From NCBI RefSeq assembly GCF_006385175.1, contig NZ_VFIY01000018.1, forward strand, positions 496,001-560,000: a stretch of 64,000 bases of DNA. The letters run 5' to 3'. Source of the stretch: Emcibacter nanhaiensis. GTDB lineage: Bacteria; Pseudomonadota; Alphaproteobacteria; Sphingomonadales; Emcibacteraceae. The position numbers were made by a program, and so were the translations under genes. Of the stretch, positions 40,421 to 47,771 are shown piece after piece (the first letter of the stretch is position 1; each line of letters begins with the position of its first letter). The notes below the pieces were generated by a model, which was not told the DNA's origin, made no database searches, and saw only the letters and a list, made by a program, of their open reading frames with translations.

Positions 40421-40735
40421 ATTCTCCTCTGCGGCGCGCTCCTCCGCCGGCTCCCGACGTCCCCGACATCTCCGCGGCAAGGCTAGCAGCTGTGCCGGCA
40501 GAAATCCCGTCTTTTTTGACAAAATGCGAATTGTCAAAGGCTTTTTTAATCCGATGGTTAATGAATCGTTAATTTTTTAGTTGATTCGGGGATTCATTTA
40601 AGAGATGATTCTCCTAGTGATTTGAATCTTATTGGTGAATCTTGTCTGGCAAGAGGGAGAGTGCGGACTCTAGTTTTCTGTAAAAGTCAAACAGTTTCCA
40701 AAGGAAACAGGTAATTAGGGTCCGGATTAGATGTC
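40421..40735. other. Divergent intergenic region between tauE-like and kinase genes
   Basis: This 315-bp region has no gene. Its right part is AT-rich and carries the CtrA/GANTC element described separately. The 40421-40550 part holds TTTTTTGACAAAATGCG (40511 onward), where TTGACA could be a -35 for either a short transcript or the kinase. No terminator is seen. Confidence 0.45.
40558..40670. promoter_or_regulatory. CtrA-like box inside a cluster of seven GANTC (CcrM) sites
   Basis: TTAATGAATCGTTAA (40558-40572) is an exact TTAA-N7-TTAA box with a GANTC site (GAATC) in its spacer. Six further GANTC sites start at 40583, 40591, 40607, 40624, 40637 and 40666, so there are seven in 108 bp. GANTC is the CcrM methylation target in alphaproteobacteria. 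The element ends 66 bp before the kinase ATG and is a candidate methylation-sensitive, cell-cycle-regulated promoter. Confidence 0.55.
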
Positions 40736-41911
40736 ATGAATATAACAGCACGCGAGTTTAAAACATCAGGTGCAGATATGATTTCCCCATCGGAAGCCGT
40801 CGACAACAGTCGGTATAATCGGGAGTTCGGGCTGTTTGACTCCGTGTTCCATGAAGTCAGCGACGCGATCCTGATTATCTCCGCCGGCGACCAGTCCACT
40901 CCCTCCTACATCGAAGACATCAATCACCAGTTCGAACTGTTTACCGGCTACAGCCTGGAGGATGTGCGCGGCACCGACCTGTCCACCTATTTCGCCGACC
41001 ATATCCCGGAAAGCAAAATTGAATCCATCACCCGCGCCCTGGAAAGCCGCCAGTCAGCAATCTTTTATTGCCACTGGAAATGCCGCAACGGCGATGTGAT
41101 CGACGTCAACATGACCGTCCGCCCCATCAGCAGCGACGACGAATGCCCGCGCTTTATCTGCGTGCTCAGGGAAAGCCGCAGCGAGAAGAATGACCGGGAC
41201 GAGGCGGCGCGGGAAATCAAGCAGAAGCTGCTGGCCGCCATGCATCACAATTTCCGCACCCCGCTCAACGGCATCCTCGGCTATTCCGAGGTCATCATGA
41301 CGGAAATGCTCGGCCCGATCGGCAAGGACTCCTACCGGGAATATGCCAAGGATATCCACGGCGCCGGCCAGAACCTGCTGTTCCTGATCGACAATCTGCT
41401 GGATCTCAAGGAACTGGAAACCACCGAGTTCGAGCTCTGTGAATCCATGTTCGACCTCAGCGACCTGGTCGATGACTGCCTGTCCGCCATGACCGAACCG
41501 GCCGCCAAAAAGGATATTACCCTGAAAAAATGCGTCGCCAAAGGGCTTCCGCTCATTCACGGCGACCGGGAGCGGCTGGAAAAAGTCATCTACAGCCTGC
41601 TGGAAAATTCCCTGAAATTCACCCCGGCGGGCGGCACCATCTGCCTGTGCGCGTCGCGGGAAAAGGACGGCACCTGCCAGATCACCTGCCAGGACAGCGG
41701 CAGCGGCATGACGGCGCAGCAGGTGGCCAAGGCCTTCAGCCATGACTCCCACCTGGCCGATATCTATTCCAACCCCACCACCGGCATCGGCTTCGGCCTC
41801 GCCTACGTCAAGAAGCTGATCGAGAAACACGACGGCACCGTCTCCATCGCTTCCAGCCCTGAAAGCGGCACCACCGTCTATGTCCACCTGCCGGCCGAGC
41901 GGTTGGTTTAG
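40736..41911 (+). CDS. PAS-domain sensor histidine kinase (intact catalytic core)
   Basis: A 391-residue soluble kinase. A PAS domain (~55-150) has YIEDINHQFELFTGYSLEDV. The HisKA domain has H171 (AAMHHNFRTPLNGILGYSEV). The ATPase domain keeps the N-box LLENSLKFTPAGG, the G1 box CQDSGSGMTAQQ and the G2 box TTGIGFGLAYVKKL, so it should autophosphorylate. No receiver or DNA-binding partner adjoins it. It lies beyond the tad locus, mirroring the damaged kinase on the other side. The preceding CtrA/GANTC element suggests cell-cycle control. The ATG at 40736 has a weak site; an ATG at 40778 is possible. Confidence 0.92.
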   Translation: MNITAREFKTSGADMISPSEAVDNSRYNREFGLFDSVFHEVSDAILIISAGDQSTPSYIEDINHQFELFTGYSLEDVRGTDLSTYFADHIPESKIESITRALESRQSAIFYCHWKCRNGDVIDVNMTVRPISSDDECPRFICVLRESRSEKNDRDEAAREIKQKLLAAMHHNFRTPLNGILGYSEVIMTEMLGPIGKDSYREYAKDIHGAGQNLLFLIDNLLDLKELETTEFELCESMFDLSDLVDDCLSAMTEPAAKKDITLKKCVAKGLPLIHGDRERLEKVIYSLLENSLKFTPAGGTICLCASREKDGTCQITCQDSGSGMTAQQVAKAFSHDSHLADIYSNPTTGIGFGLAYVKKLIEKHDGTVSIASSPESGTTVYVHLPAERLV

Positions 41912-41932
41912 GTCCTTCTTCTCAGATATTAC

Positions 41933-42147
41933 TTACAGCCCCGGGACATTCAAACCGCCATACTCACTCGACCTCAAATGCCTTCCCAAATCCTCACTTT
42001 CCCATATACCGCCCTTCAAATATGCGGAAACACCGAGAACATATCCGTCATGTTGTAAAAACACAGCGTATACACCGGTATCAGAGTAAACTTTTTTACG
42101 ACTGCACTTACAGCGCCATCCAATCTAATAATGTCTCCAACTTCCAT
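41933..42147 (-). pseudogene. Small gene with -1 frame change at an A-AAA-AAG heptamer
   Basis: AAAGGATCGAAC precedes an ATG at 42147 opening MEVGDIIRLDGAVSAVVKK. The frame then reaches a stop after 43 codons. Reading -1 from the heptamer A AAA AAG (42097-42091) continues as VYSDTGVYAVFLQHDGYVLG, then VSAYLKGGIWESEDLGRHLR and SSEYGGLNVPGL to a TAA at 41933, 71 residues in all. The second frame has no start of its own. The heptamer lies in the exact phase used in programmed -1 frameshifting (as in E. coli dnaX). A one-base deletion or a sequencing error in the A6 run is equally possible. I recognise no family. Confidence 0.55.
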
Positions 42148-42254
42148 GTTCGATCCTTTGATTTACCAGCGCATTATGTTCCAACGGCCTTCAATCTTGA
42201 TTTCAGAATCCTTCTAATGGCCCGCAAATGCGAGCGTGGCGCTATGCAGTATAT

Positions 42255-42608
42255 TCAACCTGCTAGCAAAGCCTCGGGCGGAACGCCCCAGTCCCGATAC
42301 AGCCGTTTCGCCTGGTTCATGGACAGGGGACGCTTGCGGCTCAATATCTCGGACGCCCTTGATTTTCCGATCAGGGCAGCAAAATCCTTCTGCTGATAGC
42401 CTCGCTGTTCCATAACGAACTCAATGGCGGTCACTGGGTCGGGATTATCAAGGGGAAACTGCGCTTCTTCATAGGCTATTACCAATGTTGTCAGCAGTTC
42501 CAGCTCATCGCCTTCTTCGGTGCCATATTCCGCATCCATCAGCGCGTCAATACGCGCCAGAGCGGCGTCATAATCTTCCTCGGAATGGATCGGTTTGATA
42601 TCAGCCAT
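42255..42608 (-). CDS. higA: HigA-type antitoxin with XRE helix-turn-helix
   Basis: A 117-residue antitoxin. The N-terminal part has the COG5499-type pattern ([37 protein letters not shown]). The C-terminal HTH has GYQQKDFAALIGKSRASEIL and SRKRPLSMNQAKRLYRDWGV. It follows the toxin gene by 18 bp on the same strand, the reversed (toxin-first) order typical of higBA. It probably represses the operon by binding the TTCCCAT-A-ATGGGAA palindromes upstream. Confidence 0.92.
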   Translation of the reverse strand: MADIKPIHSEEDYDAALARIDALMDAEYGTEEGDELELLTTLVIAYEEAQFPLDNPDPVTAIEFVMEQRGYQQKDFAALIGKSRASEILSRKRPLSMNQAKRLYRDWGVPPEALLAG

Positions 42609-42626
42609 GATAGATCTCCACAAAAC

Positions 42627-42920
42627 TCATACTTTTGTCACATCGATCTTGTCGTAGTCGCCATGGGTTCCAATGAATCGAATATAGCCCATACGATAAG
42701 GATAATTGAATTTCACCACCAGCCGGTAGCTTCCCCCGCAGATGTCAAAGACAACCCGGTTGTCTGCAACGATACTCGCTTTCGGAAGCTCGTTTTTCAC
42801 CTCCTGCGGACTACCCCAGTCCGCCCTTTTCACCAGATGCCACCAGGTCTCAAGCTGTCCTTTGGCATCCGGATGCTGTGCCGAAAAATCGACAAGTATC
42901 TTCCTGGCGACAATTCTCAT
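42627..42920 (-). CDS. higB: HigB-type mRNA interferase toxin
   Basis: A 97-residue HigB_toxin-family RNase starting MRIVARKILVDFSAQHPDAK. It has QLETWWHLVKRADWGSPQEV, NRVVFDICGGSYRLVVKFNY and MGYIRFIGTHGDYDKID, the full-length pattern of ribosome-dependent HigB. The C-terminal His-Gly-Asp-Tyr-Asp region is present, so it appears complete, unlike the truncated toxin at 14 kb. ATG 42920 begins the conserved N-terminus. Antitoxin follows. Confidence 0.93.
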   Translation of the reverse strand: MRIVARKILVDFSAQHPDAKGQLETWWHLVKRADWGSPQEVKNELPKASIVADNRVVFDICGGSYRLVVKFNYPYRMGYIRFIGTHGDYDKIDVTKV

Positions 42921-42928
42921 AGTTAAAG

Positions 42929-42977
42929 TTCCCATAATGGGAATAATAAGTCAAGAAAAAGTTCCCATATTGGAAAC
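42929..42977 (-). promoter_or_regulatory. Paired operators of the second higBA module
   Basis: TTCCCAT-A-ATGGGAA (42929-42943) is a perfect 7-bp dyad. A related imperfect copy, GTTCCCATATTGGAAAC, lies at 42961-42977, about three helical turns away. They sit directly upstream of higB and are probable HigA autoregulatory sites. TTGACT on the minus strand between them may be part of the promoter. Confidence 0.6.
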
Positions 42978-42984
42978 CTTAGAG

Positions 42985-43350
42985 CTAATTTGCGTGAGGC
43001 TCATAAAAGCCACCACCTAGGTTTTCATGGCCCCAGGCCATCAGGTCCCTGAGGATGCCCTCCAGCGACCGGCCCTTGTCGGTCAACTCGTAACGGTAGC
43101 GCACCGGGCGCTCCTGATAAGGCTCGCGCCGCACCAACCCCTGCTCGATCAGTTTTTTCAGCCGGCCTGACAGCAGGTTGGAGGGCGGGCCTTCGGCGCT
43201 CGCCTGCAGTTCCTGGAACGTGTGCTTACCATGCCACATCAGGTCGCGGATGATCAGAAGGGTCCATTTATCGCCCAGCAGGTCTAGGGTGCGGGCAACG
43301 GAACAGGCGGAGCGAAATTCCGAGTCTGTATTCTTCCTTGGATCAGTCAT
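42985..43350 (-). CDS. HxlR-family transcriptional regulator
   Basis: A 121-residue winged-helix regulator of the HxlR/MarR-like type. Features are CSVARTLDLLGDKWTLLIIR, DLMWHGKHTFQELQASAEGP and PSNLLSGRLKKLIEQGLVRR. A wing RPVRYRYELTDKGRSLEGIL follows. The N-terminal Cys (about residue 16) is positioned like the redox or aldehyde-sensing Cys of some HxlR proteins. It is divergent from a PLP-dependent cysteine-synthase-like gene, with inverted repeats between them. It probably controls that gene. Confidence 0.92.
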   Translation of the reverse strand: MTDPRKNTDSEFRSACSVARTLDLLGDKWTLLIIRDLMWHGKHTFQELQASAEGPPSNLLSGRLKKLIEQGLVRREPYQERPVRYRYELTDKGRSLEGILRDLMAWGHENLGGGFYEPHAN

Positions 43351-43390
43351 CTTTTTCCACCATTACTTACGATTTGAATCATTATAGCTT

Positions 43391-43444
43391 AGTTACTTCA
43401 CTTTTTAAAGTCTTTGCATTATAAGTCACTTTAATAAATAAAGT
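43391..43444. promoter_or_regulatory. Inverted repeats between hxlR-type and cysteine-synthase-like genes
   Basis: ACTTTA-ATAAA-TAAAGT (43428-43444) is a perfect 6-bp dyad. AGTTACTT (43391-43398) and AAGTAACT (43441-43448) form a wider inverted pair. They lie in the AT-rich divergent promoter region and are candidate operators for the HxlR regulator. Confidence 0.45.
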
Positions 43445-43470
43445 AACTAGTCAAAAAAAGGGGATATATC

Positions 43471-44400
43471 ATGATCAACAGCTCCATCCTTGACTGTATC
43501 GGCAATACGCCGCTGGTCCGGCTCGGCGCCATGGTGCCGGACGGCTGCGCCCGGATCCTGCTCAAGCTGGAAAGTGAAAATCCCACCGGCAGCATGAAGG
43601 ACCGCATGGCCCTGGCGATGATCGAGGCGGCGGAACAGGACGGCAGGCTCACGCCCGGCGGCAGTGTGGTGGAATATACCGGCGGCAGCACCGGCGTGTC
43701 GCTGGCTCTGGTCTGCGCCGCCAGGGGCTATCCGCTGCATATCGTCACCTCGGACGCCTTCAGCCTGGAGAAAAGAAATCACATGAAGGCGCTGGGGGCG
43801 GCGCTGACCATCGTGCCGAGCAAGGACGGCGGCATGGATGAGGCCCTGACCCGCAACATGATTGCGGCGGCCGGAGACATCGCGGACCGAACCGGCGCCT
43901 TCAGGACCGATCAGCTCAACAATACCGACCAGATTGCCGCCTATCACAAAATGGGTGAGGAAATCTGGAACCAGACCGGCGGCCGGATCGATGGTTTCGT
44001 CCAGTGCACCGGCACCAGCGCCTCGGTCCGCGGCAATGCGGAAGTCCTGCATCGGCATAATCCCGCCATTCATTGTGTGGCGGTGGAACCGGCGGAATCC
44101 CCAGTGCTGTCCGGCGGCCGCTCCGGCGTGCACAAGATCGAGGGCGCCGGGGTCGGCTTCCTGCCGCCGCTGTGGCAGCGGGAGATTGTGGATGATATTT
44201 ATGCGGTGAGCACGGAAGAAGCGATGCAGACCGCGCGCGAACTGGCCCGGCGGGAAGCCATCTTTGCCGGCACCTCGACCGGGGCCAATGTGGCAGCAGC
44301 GATCCGTCTTGGCCGCACACTCGCCCCGGACGCCACCATTGTCACGGTGATGTGCGATTCCGGCATGAAATATCTGTCAACGGCGCTGTACGGGAACTGA
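43471..44400 (+). CDS. PLP-dependent cysteine synthase-like enzyme
   Basis: A 309-residue fold-type II PLP enzyme of the CysK/CBS family. The N-terminus ILDCIGNTPLVRLG is canonical. The PLP lysine is K43 in NPTGSMKDRMALAMI. The phosphate/substrate loop is EYTGGSTGVSLALVCA and the PLP-ring region TGTSASVRGNAEVL. The C-terminal part has AIFAGTSTGANVAAAIRL. The substrate loop differs from CysK (TSGNTG is TGGSTG here), so it may use another substrate. It is divergent from an HxlR regulator, and a DUF2849-like gene follows. Confidence 0.9.
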   Translation: MINSSILDCIGNTPLVRLGAMVPDGCARILLKLESENPTGSMKDRMALAMIEAAEQDGRLTPGGSVVEYTGGSTGVSLALVCAARGYPLHIVTSDAFSLEKRNHMKALGAALTIVPSKDGGMDEALTRNMIAAAGDIADRTGAFRTDQLNNTDQIAAYHKMGEEIWNQTGGRIDGFVQCTGTSASVRGNAEVLHRHNPAIHCVAVEPAESPVLSGGRSGVHKIEGAGVGFLPPLWQREIVDDIYAVSTEEAMQTARELARREAIFAGTSTGANVAAAIRLGRTLAPDATIVTVMCDSGMKYLSTALYGN

Positions 44401-44492
44401 TCCGGCTTGTTCCCTCTTGATCTCCCGGGCTATCTGGGCCATATCAGGGCAGGAGAAATTTACAGCGAAAATTTAAACAACAGGGCCACATC

Positions 44493-44768
44493 ATGAGCGA
44501 GAAACAGATCATCACTGCCAATCACCTGCAGAACGGGCTGAATGTCTATTATGTGGAAAGCGCCGACAGCGTAACCTGGGACCAGGATAGTGCTGCTGCC
44601 AGCCAGTTTGACAAGGAAGAGATCGAGGAAGCGCTGCACCGCGCCGCCGAGAGCGAGAAGAACAATGTGGTGGTCGGCATTTATGCCATTGCCGCCGATG
44701 ATGACAGCGCCCGGGAAAAAATCCGTGCACAGGGCCCGTCAATCAAATATGGTCATGAGGTAAACTAA
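44493..44768 (+). CDS. Small DUF2849-like protein
   Basis: A 91-residue protein (QIITANHLQNGLNVYYVES, EEIEEALHRAAESEKNNVVV, REKIRAQGPSIKYG). The start TANxLxxGxxVY and the end IRAQGPSI(K/R) resemble DUF2849. DUF2849 proteins are small alphaproteobacterial proteins usually found next to sulfite reductase. None is visible here, but a cysteine-synthase-like gene lies just upstream. Function is unknown. Confidence 0.7.
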   Translation: MSEKQIITANHLQNGLNVYYVESADSVTWDQDSAAASQFDKEEIEEALHRAAESEKNNVVVGIYAIAADDDSAREKIRAQGPSIKYGHEVN

Positions 44769-44789
44769 TCCTGTCCCAAGGAGTGCCCC

Positions 44790-45581
44790 ATGCTTGTTGA
44801 ACAGCTTTATGCCGACAACCCGTTGCGCAACTTCCATTACCTGATCGCCTGCCCGGAGACGCGGGAAGCGCTGGTCATCGATCCGCTGGATGTGGACCGC
44901 TGCCTGCATGCGGCGGAGAAGAACGGCTGGAAGATCACCCAGATCCTCAACACCCATGAACATTGGGACCATATCGGCGGCAACGAGGAGATGATCGAAA
45001 AGACCGGCGCCAAGGTGCTGGCCCATCATGGCGCCGCCGCCAAGATCGACCATCTCGACCGGGGGCTCAGCGCCGGGGATATTGTCGAAGTGGGCCGCAG
45101 CGTGAAGCTGAAAGTGCTGGATACCCCGGGACATACCATGAGCCATGTCTGCCTGCTGTCCAACAGCGACCAGCCGGGCCTGTTCTGCGGCGACACCCTG
45201 TTTAATGCCGGGGCCGGCAACTGCAAGAACGGCGGCCATCCCAACGAGCTGTATGACACTTTCTCGCACCAGCTCGCCACCCTGCCCGATGCCACCCGCA
45301 TCTATCCGGGCCATGATTATTTCGTCAATAACCTGCAGTTTACCCTCGATCGGGAGCCGGGCAATGAGGCCGCCAAACGCTATCTGTCAAAGCTGGAAGG
45401 CCAGGATCCGCATCACGCCTATGTCTCCTCGCTGGGCGAGGAAAAGACCTTCAATACCTTCTTCCGGCTCGACAATCCGGAAGTGATTGAACGGCTGCGG
45501 GAGAAATTCCCGGACCTCAGCGACACCCCCACGGAAAAAGAGGTTTTTATCGCCCTCCGGGAGCTCAGGAATAGCTGGTGA
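44790..45581 (+). CDS. gloB: Hydroxyacylglutathione hydrolase (glyoxalase II)
   Basis: A 263-residue metallo-beta-lactamase-fold thioesterase that hydrolyses S-lactoylglutathione. The binuclear metal motif THEHWDH is at residues 55-61 (H56, H58, D60, H61). Further ligands are in VLDTPGHTMSHVCLL (His), FCGDTLFNAGAGNC (Asp) and RIYPGHDYFVNNLQF (His). The C-terminal HAGH domain with FNTFFRLDNPEVIERLREKF is present. CAAGGAGTGCCCC precedes the ATG. It lies 21 bp after the DUF2849-like gene. Confidence 0.94.
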   Translation: MLVEQLYADNPLRNFHYLIACPETREALVIDPLDVDRCLHAAEKNGWKITQILNTHEHWDHIGGNEEMIEKTGAKVLAHHGAAAKIDHLDRGLSAGDIVEVGRSVKLKVLDTPGHTMSHVCLLSNSDQPGLFCGDTLFNAGAGNCKNGGHPNELYDTFSHQLATLPDATRIYPGHDYFVNNLQFTLDREPGNEAAKRYLSKLEGQDPHHAYVSSLGEEKTFNTFFRLDNPEVIERLREKFPDLSDTPTEKEVFIALRELRNSW

Positions 45582-45653
45582 AAAATTCAAACGCGTGTTA
45601 GATTTGCAGCTGCACCGACCAACTAGCTATCCAGAGAATGGAAGGAAAGAAAA

Positions 45654-45953
45654 GTGAGTCTTGAAGAACAAACCAATGTCGTCAAGGAAAAGCTGGCAGG
45701 GGCCGAAGGCTTCGGCAAAGTCGTGAAGGTTGATTTCGAGGGGGATGGCGTGATCGTGATTGACGCCACCGCAACGCCGCCCAGCGTCTCCAACGACGAC
45801 CGGGACGCGGACATGACCCTGATTGTCAGTGAAGAAAACTTCGCAGGCCTGATGGACGGGTCACTCAATCCGCAAATGGCCATGATGACCGGCAAAATCA
45901 AGATCCAGGGTGACATGAGCGTGGCGTTCAAGCTGGGTGAAATTTTCAGCTAA
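45654..45953 (+). CDS. SCP2 sterol-binding-like protein
   Basis: A 99-residue SCP2-domain protein that may carry lipid or acyl ligands in the cytoplasm. Typical segments are VIVIDATATPPSVSNDDRDA, DMTLIVSEENFAGLMDGSLN and PQMAMMTGKIKIQGDMSVAF. The GTG start is supported by AAGGAAAGAAAA upstream. A terminator follows 20 bp after the stop. Confidence 0.9.
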   Translation: MSLEEQTNVVKEKLAGAEGFGKVVKVDFEGDGVIVIDATATPPSVSNDDRDADMTLIVSEENFAGLMDGSLNPQMAMMTGKIKIQGDMSVAFKLGEIFS

Positions 45954-45973
45954 GACCCGCTATACCTGAACAA

Positions 45974-45999
45974 AAAAGGCGCCCGTTGAGGCGCCTTTT
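45974..45999. terminator. Bidirectional terminator between SCP2 and OmpA genes
   Basis: AAAAGGCGCC/GGCGCCTTTT forms a 10-bp stem with a 6-nt loop. A-runs and T-runs on both sides suit termination on both strands for the convergent genes. Confidence 0.9.
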
Positions 46000-46019
46000 C
46001 TAATTTATGCGGGATGGTC

Positions 46020-47147
46020 CTATTTCAGAACAATCGTGGCCCGGCGGTTGCGGGGCTCTTTCACACCGTCACCGGTTTCCACTTCGCAATCGCATTCGCC
46101 ATGGGACGCCATCACAATCATGTCGGCAGGCAGTCCCTCGGCTTCCAGGGCTTTTTTGACAGCTTCCGCGCGTTTCGCCGAAAGCTTGTCGTTATAGTCG
46201 TCCGCCCCTGACCGGTCGGTATAGCCGTCAACCATGACAACGATTTCCCCGGCCTTTTTCGCTTCGGCGGCGGCTTCGGCCACTTTGGTCCGGCCGGCGC
46301 CGTCCAGTTCGGAACTGTCAAAGGCGAAATAGACGATAAAAGGACCCTTGTCGAACATGGGACCGGCCGCCGGCTCCGGCATCGGTTCAGGGACCGGCAC
46401 CACTTCCGGCTCGGGTTCCGGCTCAACAACCGGGGCCGGTTCTACAGCAGCGGCCTGGATCGGCTGCGGCATTTCATCTGCGGCAGTTTTGGCCTTGCCG
46501 CCGAAACGATAGTAAAGACCAAGCATGAAATCATGAGCGTCATAGCTGGCCTTGAAATTTGTGTCACCGGATGACGTCAGGCCGATATCATCGGTTGCCA
46601 GGTAACGATATTTGGCAACCACGTCCAGACTATCCGTAGCCGGCACACGCACCCCGGCAAACGCCTGGTAGGCAAAGGCCGTTTTCTTGTTTGCCACATA
46701 GGCGATATTGGACCAGTTCACCCGACCGAAACCGAGACCGGCACCAATGAAGGGTTCAACGGCCTTGCCGTCCTCACGGTTGAAAACATCGACAACCACA
46801 TTGGCCATCAGCGTTGTCAGGCTGGAACTTCCACTGGCCGACCCGCTGGAAACCCCCAGCCCGCCGGCATTTGTAACCACCAGATTGTCCAGGTTGTGCC
46901 GATGAAAACCAAGTTCACCTTCCAGACGCAAGGTGCCATAGTCATACCCCAGGATCGCGCCAATCGCCGGACCGTCCTTGAATTCGTTTCTCAGGTTCAG
47001 GCCCGACGACGGGCTTGTCGCTTTTTCCGCACCAAGCAGGCTGTAGCCGGCTTCCAGTCCGGTGTACCAGTTACCGTCTTCAGCGTGGACAGAAGTCGCT
47101 GCTATGGCCGCCGTGCAGGCAGAAAGGGCGAGAATTTTCTTTAGCAT
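46020..47147 (-). CDS. OmpA-family outer-membrane protein
   Basis: A 375-residue porin-like protein. The signal peptide is MLKKILALSACTAAIAATSV with cleavage near HA-ED. An eight-stranded barrel (~25-215) starts NWYTGLEAGYSLLGA and includes FAYQAFAGVRVPATDSLDVV. A Pro/Glu hinge (PAPVVEPEPEPEVVPVPEP) precedes the OmpA C-terminal peptidoglycan-binding domain with VYFAFDSSELDGAGRTKVAE, VDGYTDRSGADDYNDKLSAK, RAEAV and EPRNRRATIVLK. It anchors the outer membrane to the wall. A TTAA-N7-TTAA box 47 bp upstream suggests CtrA control. Confidence 0.94.
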   Translation of the reverse strand: MLKKILALSACTAAIAATSVHAEDGNWYTGLEAGYSLLGAEKATSPSSGLNLRNEFKDGPAIGAILGYDYGTLRLEGELGFHRHNLDNLVVTNAGGLGVSSGSASGSSSLTTLMANVVVDVFNREDGKAVEPFIGAGLGFGRVNWSNIAYVANKKTAFAYQAFAGVRVPATDSLDVVAKYRYLATDDIGLTSSGDTNFKASYDAHDFMLGLYYRFGGKAKTAADEMPQPIQAAAVEPAPVVEPEPEPEVVPVPEPMPEPAAGPMFDKGPFIVYFAFDSSELDGAGRTKVAEAAAEAKKAGEIVVMVDGYTDRSGADDYNDKLSAKRAEAVKKALEAEGLPADMIVMASHGECDCEVETGDGVKEPRNRRATIVLK

Positions 47148-47193
47148 AGTCTTTTCACTCCCATGTGAATGTTTCTAAAATTTGAACTAAACA

Positions 47194-47208
47194 TTAACTT
47201 ATTCTTAA
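47194..47208. promoter_or_regulatory. CtrA-like box (TTAA-N7-TTAA) upstream of ompA-type gene
   Basis: TTAACTTATTCTTAA(C) is an exact full-site match, 47-61 nt upstream of the OmpA-family start. It lies just beyond the 3' end of the phage cluster, so the OmpA gene is the likely target. Confidence 0.6.
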
Positions 47209-47258
47209 CTATTTTCCACGGGATTATGTCATTTGTGCGAAAGTGTAAAGAAAAATAT

Positions 47259-47759
47259 TCAACTCTCGATAAGTCCATGGGCACGGCAAACCTGCAGCAG
47301 TGTATTTATCGTTGTTCTTGCTTCTGAATCAATTACTTGGCCACCAGATACATCTGCTATGGCCGAACCTCGATCACCCACAACCTGCTGTCCGTTGACG
47401 CTGATTTCCAGACCGTTCACCGCACCGGTTCGCCACATTCCGGACCGAAATATGGTTAACATGTCCAGATCCCTGACCTGGAAATGCATGCCCTCGACCG
47501 GCGCATAAAAACTCCAGGCACCGCCGAGCCAGTGGGCAATGTTATCCTCCTGCCCGGCCCAGTCGCCGGTCGCTCCGGACGCAACGATCCAGGCCTGTCC
47601 CTCTCCCGGTTCTGCCGGTGGCGCGGAAAGGTCCACTGCCTCCACGATTGGCTGGACAAACAGATCCAACATATTCAGCGCCATATTGTGGGTAATTTCC
47701 TTCTGCGCCTGACTTGCCATGATATAGGGCAGCGCCAGTTTCGTTGTCATGTCTGTCAT
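47259..47759 (-). CDS. DUF2793-type protein at the end of the GTA-like cluster
   Basis: A 166-residue protein. TKLALPYIMASQAQKEITHN at the start and GEGQAWIVASGATGDWAGQE, WSFYAPVEGMHFQVRDL later are characteristic of DUF2793. That family is found near the tail-tip genes of GTA-like clusters and alphaproteobacterial prophages. It probably belongs to the tail fibre or tip. It follows gp15 by 12 bp on the same strand and is the last gene of the cluster. Confidence 0.85.
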   Translation of the reverse strand: MTDMTTKLALPYIMASQAQKEITHNMALNMLDLFVQPIVEAVDLSAPPAEPGEGQAWIVASGATGDWAGQEDNIAHWLGGAWSFYAPVEGMHFQVRDLDMLTIFRSGMWRTGAVNGLEISVNGQQVVGDRGSAIADVSGGQVIDSEARTTINTLLQVCRAHGLIES

Positions 47760-47771
47760 TCTGAATTTCCT

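Noticed and set aside
40546-40561. A TTAA-N8-TTAA pair next to the CtrA box
   Set aside because: The spacing is 8, not 7; only the 40558-40572 box fits the consensus.
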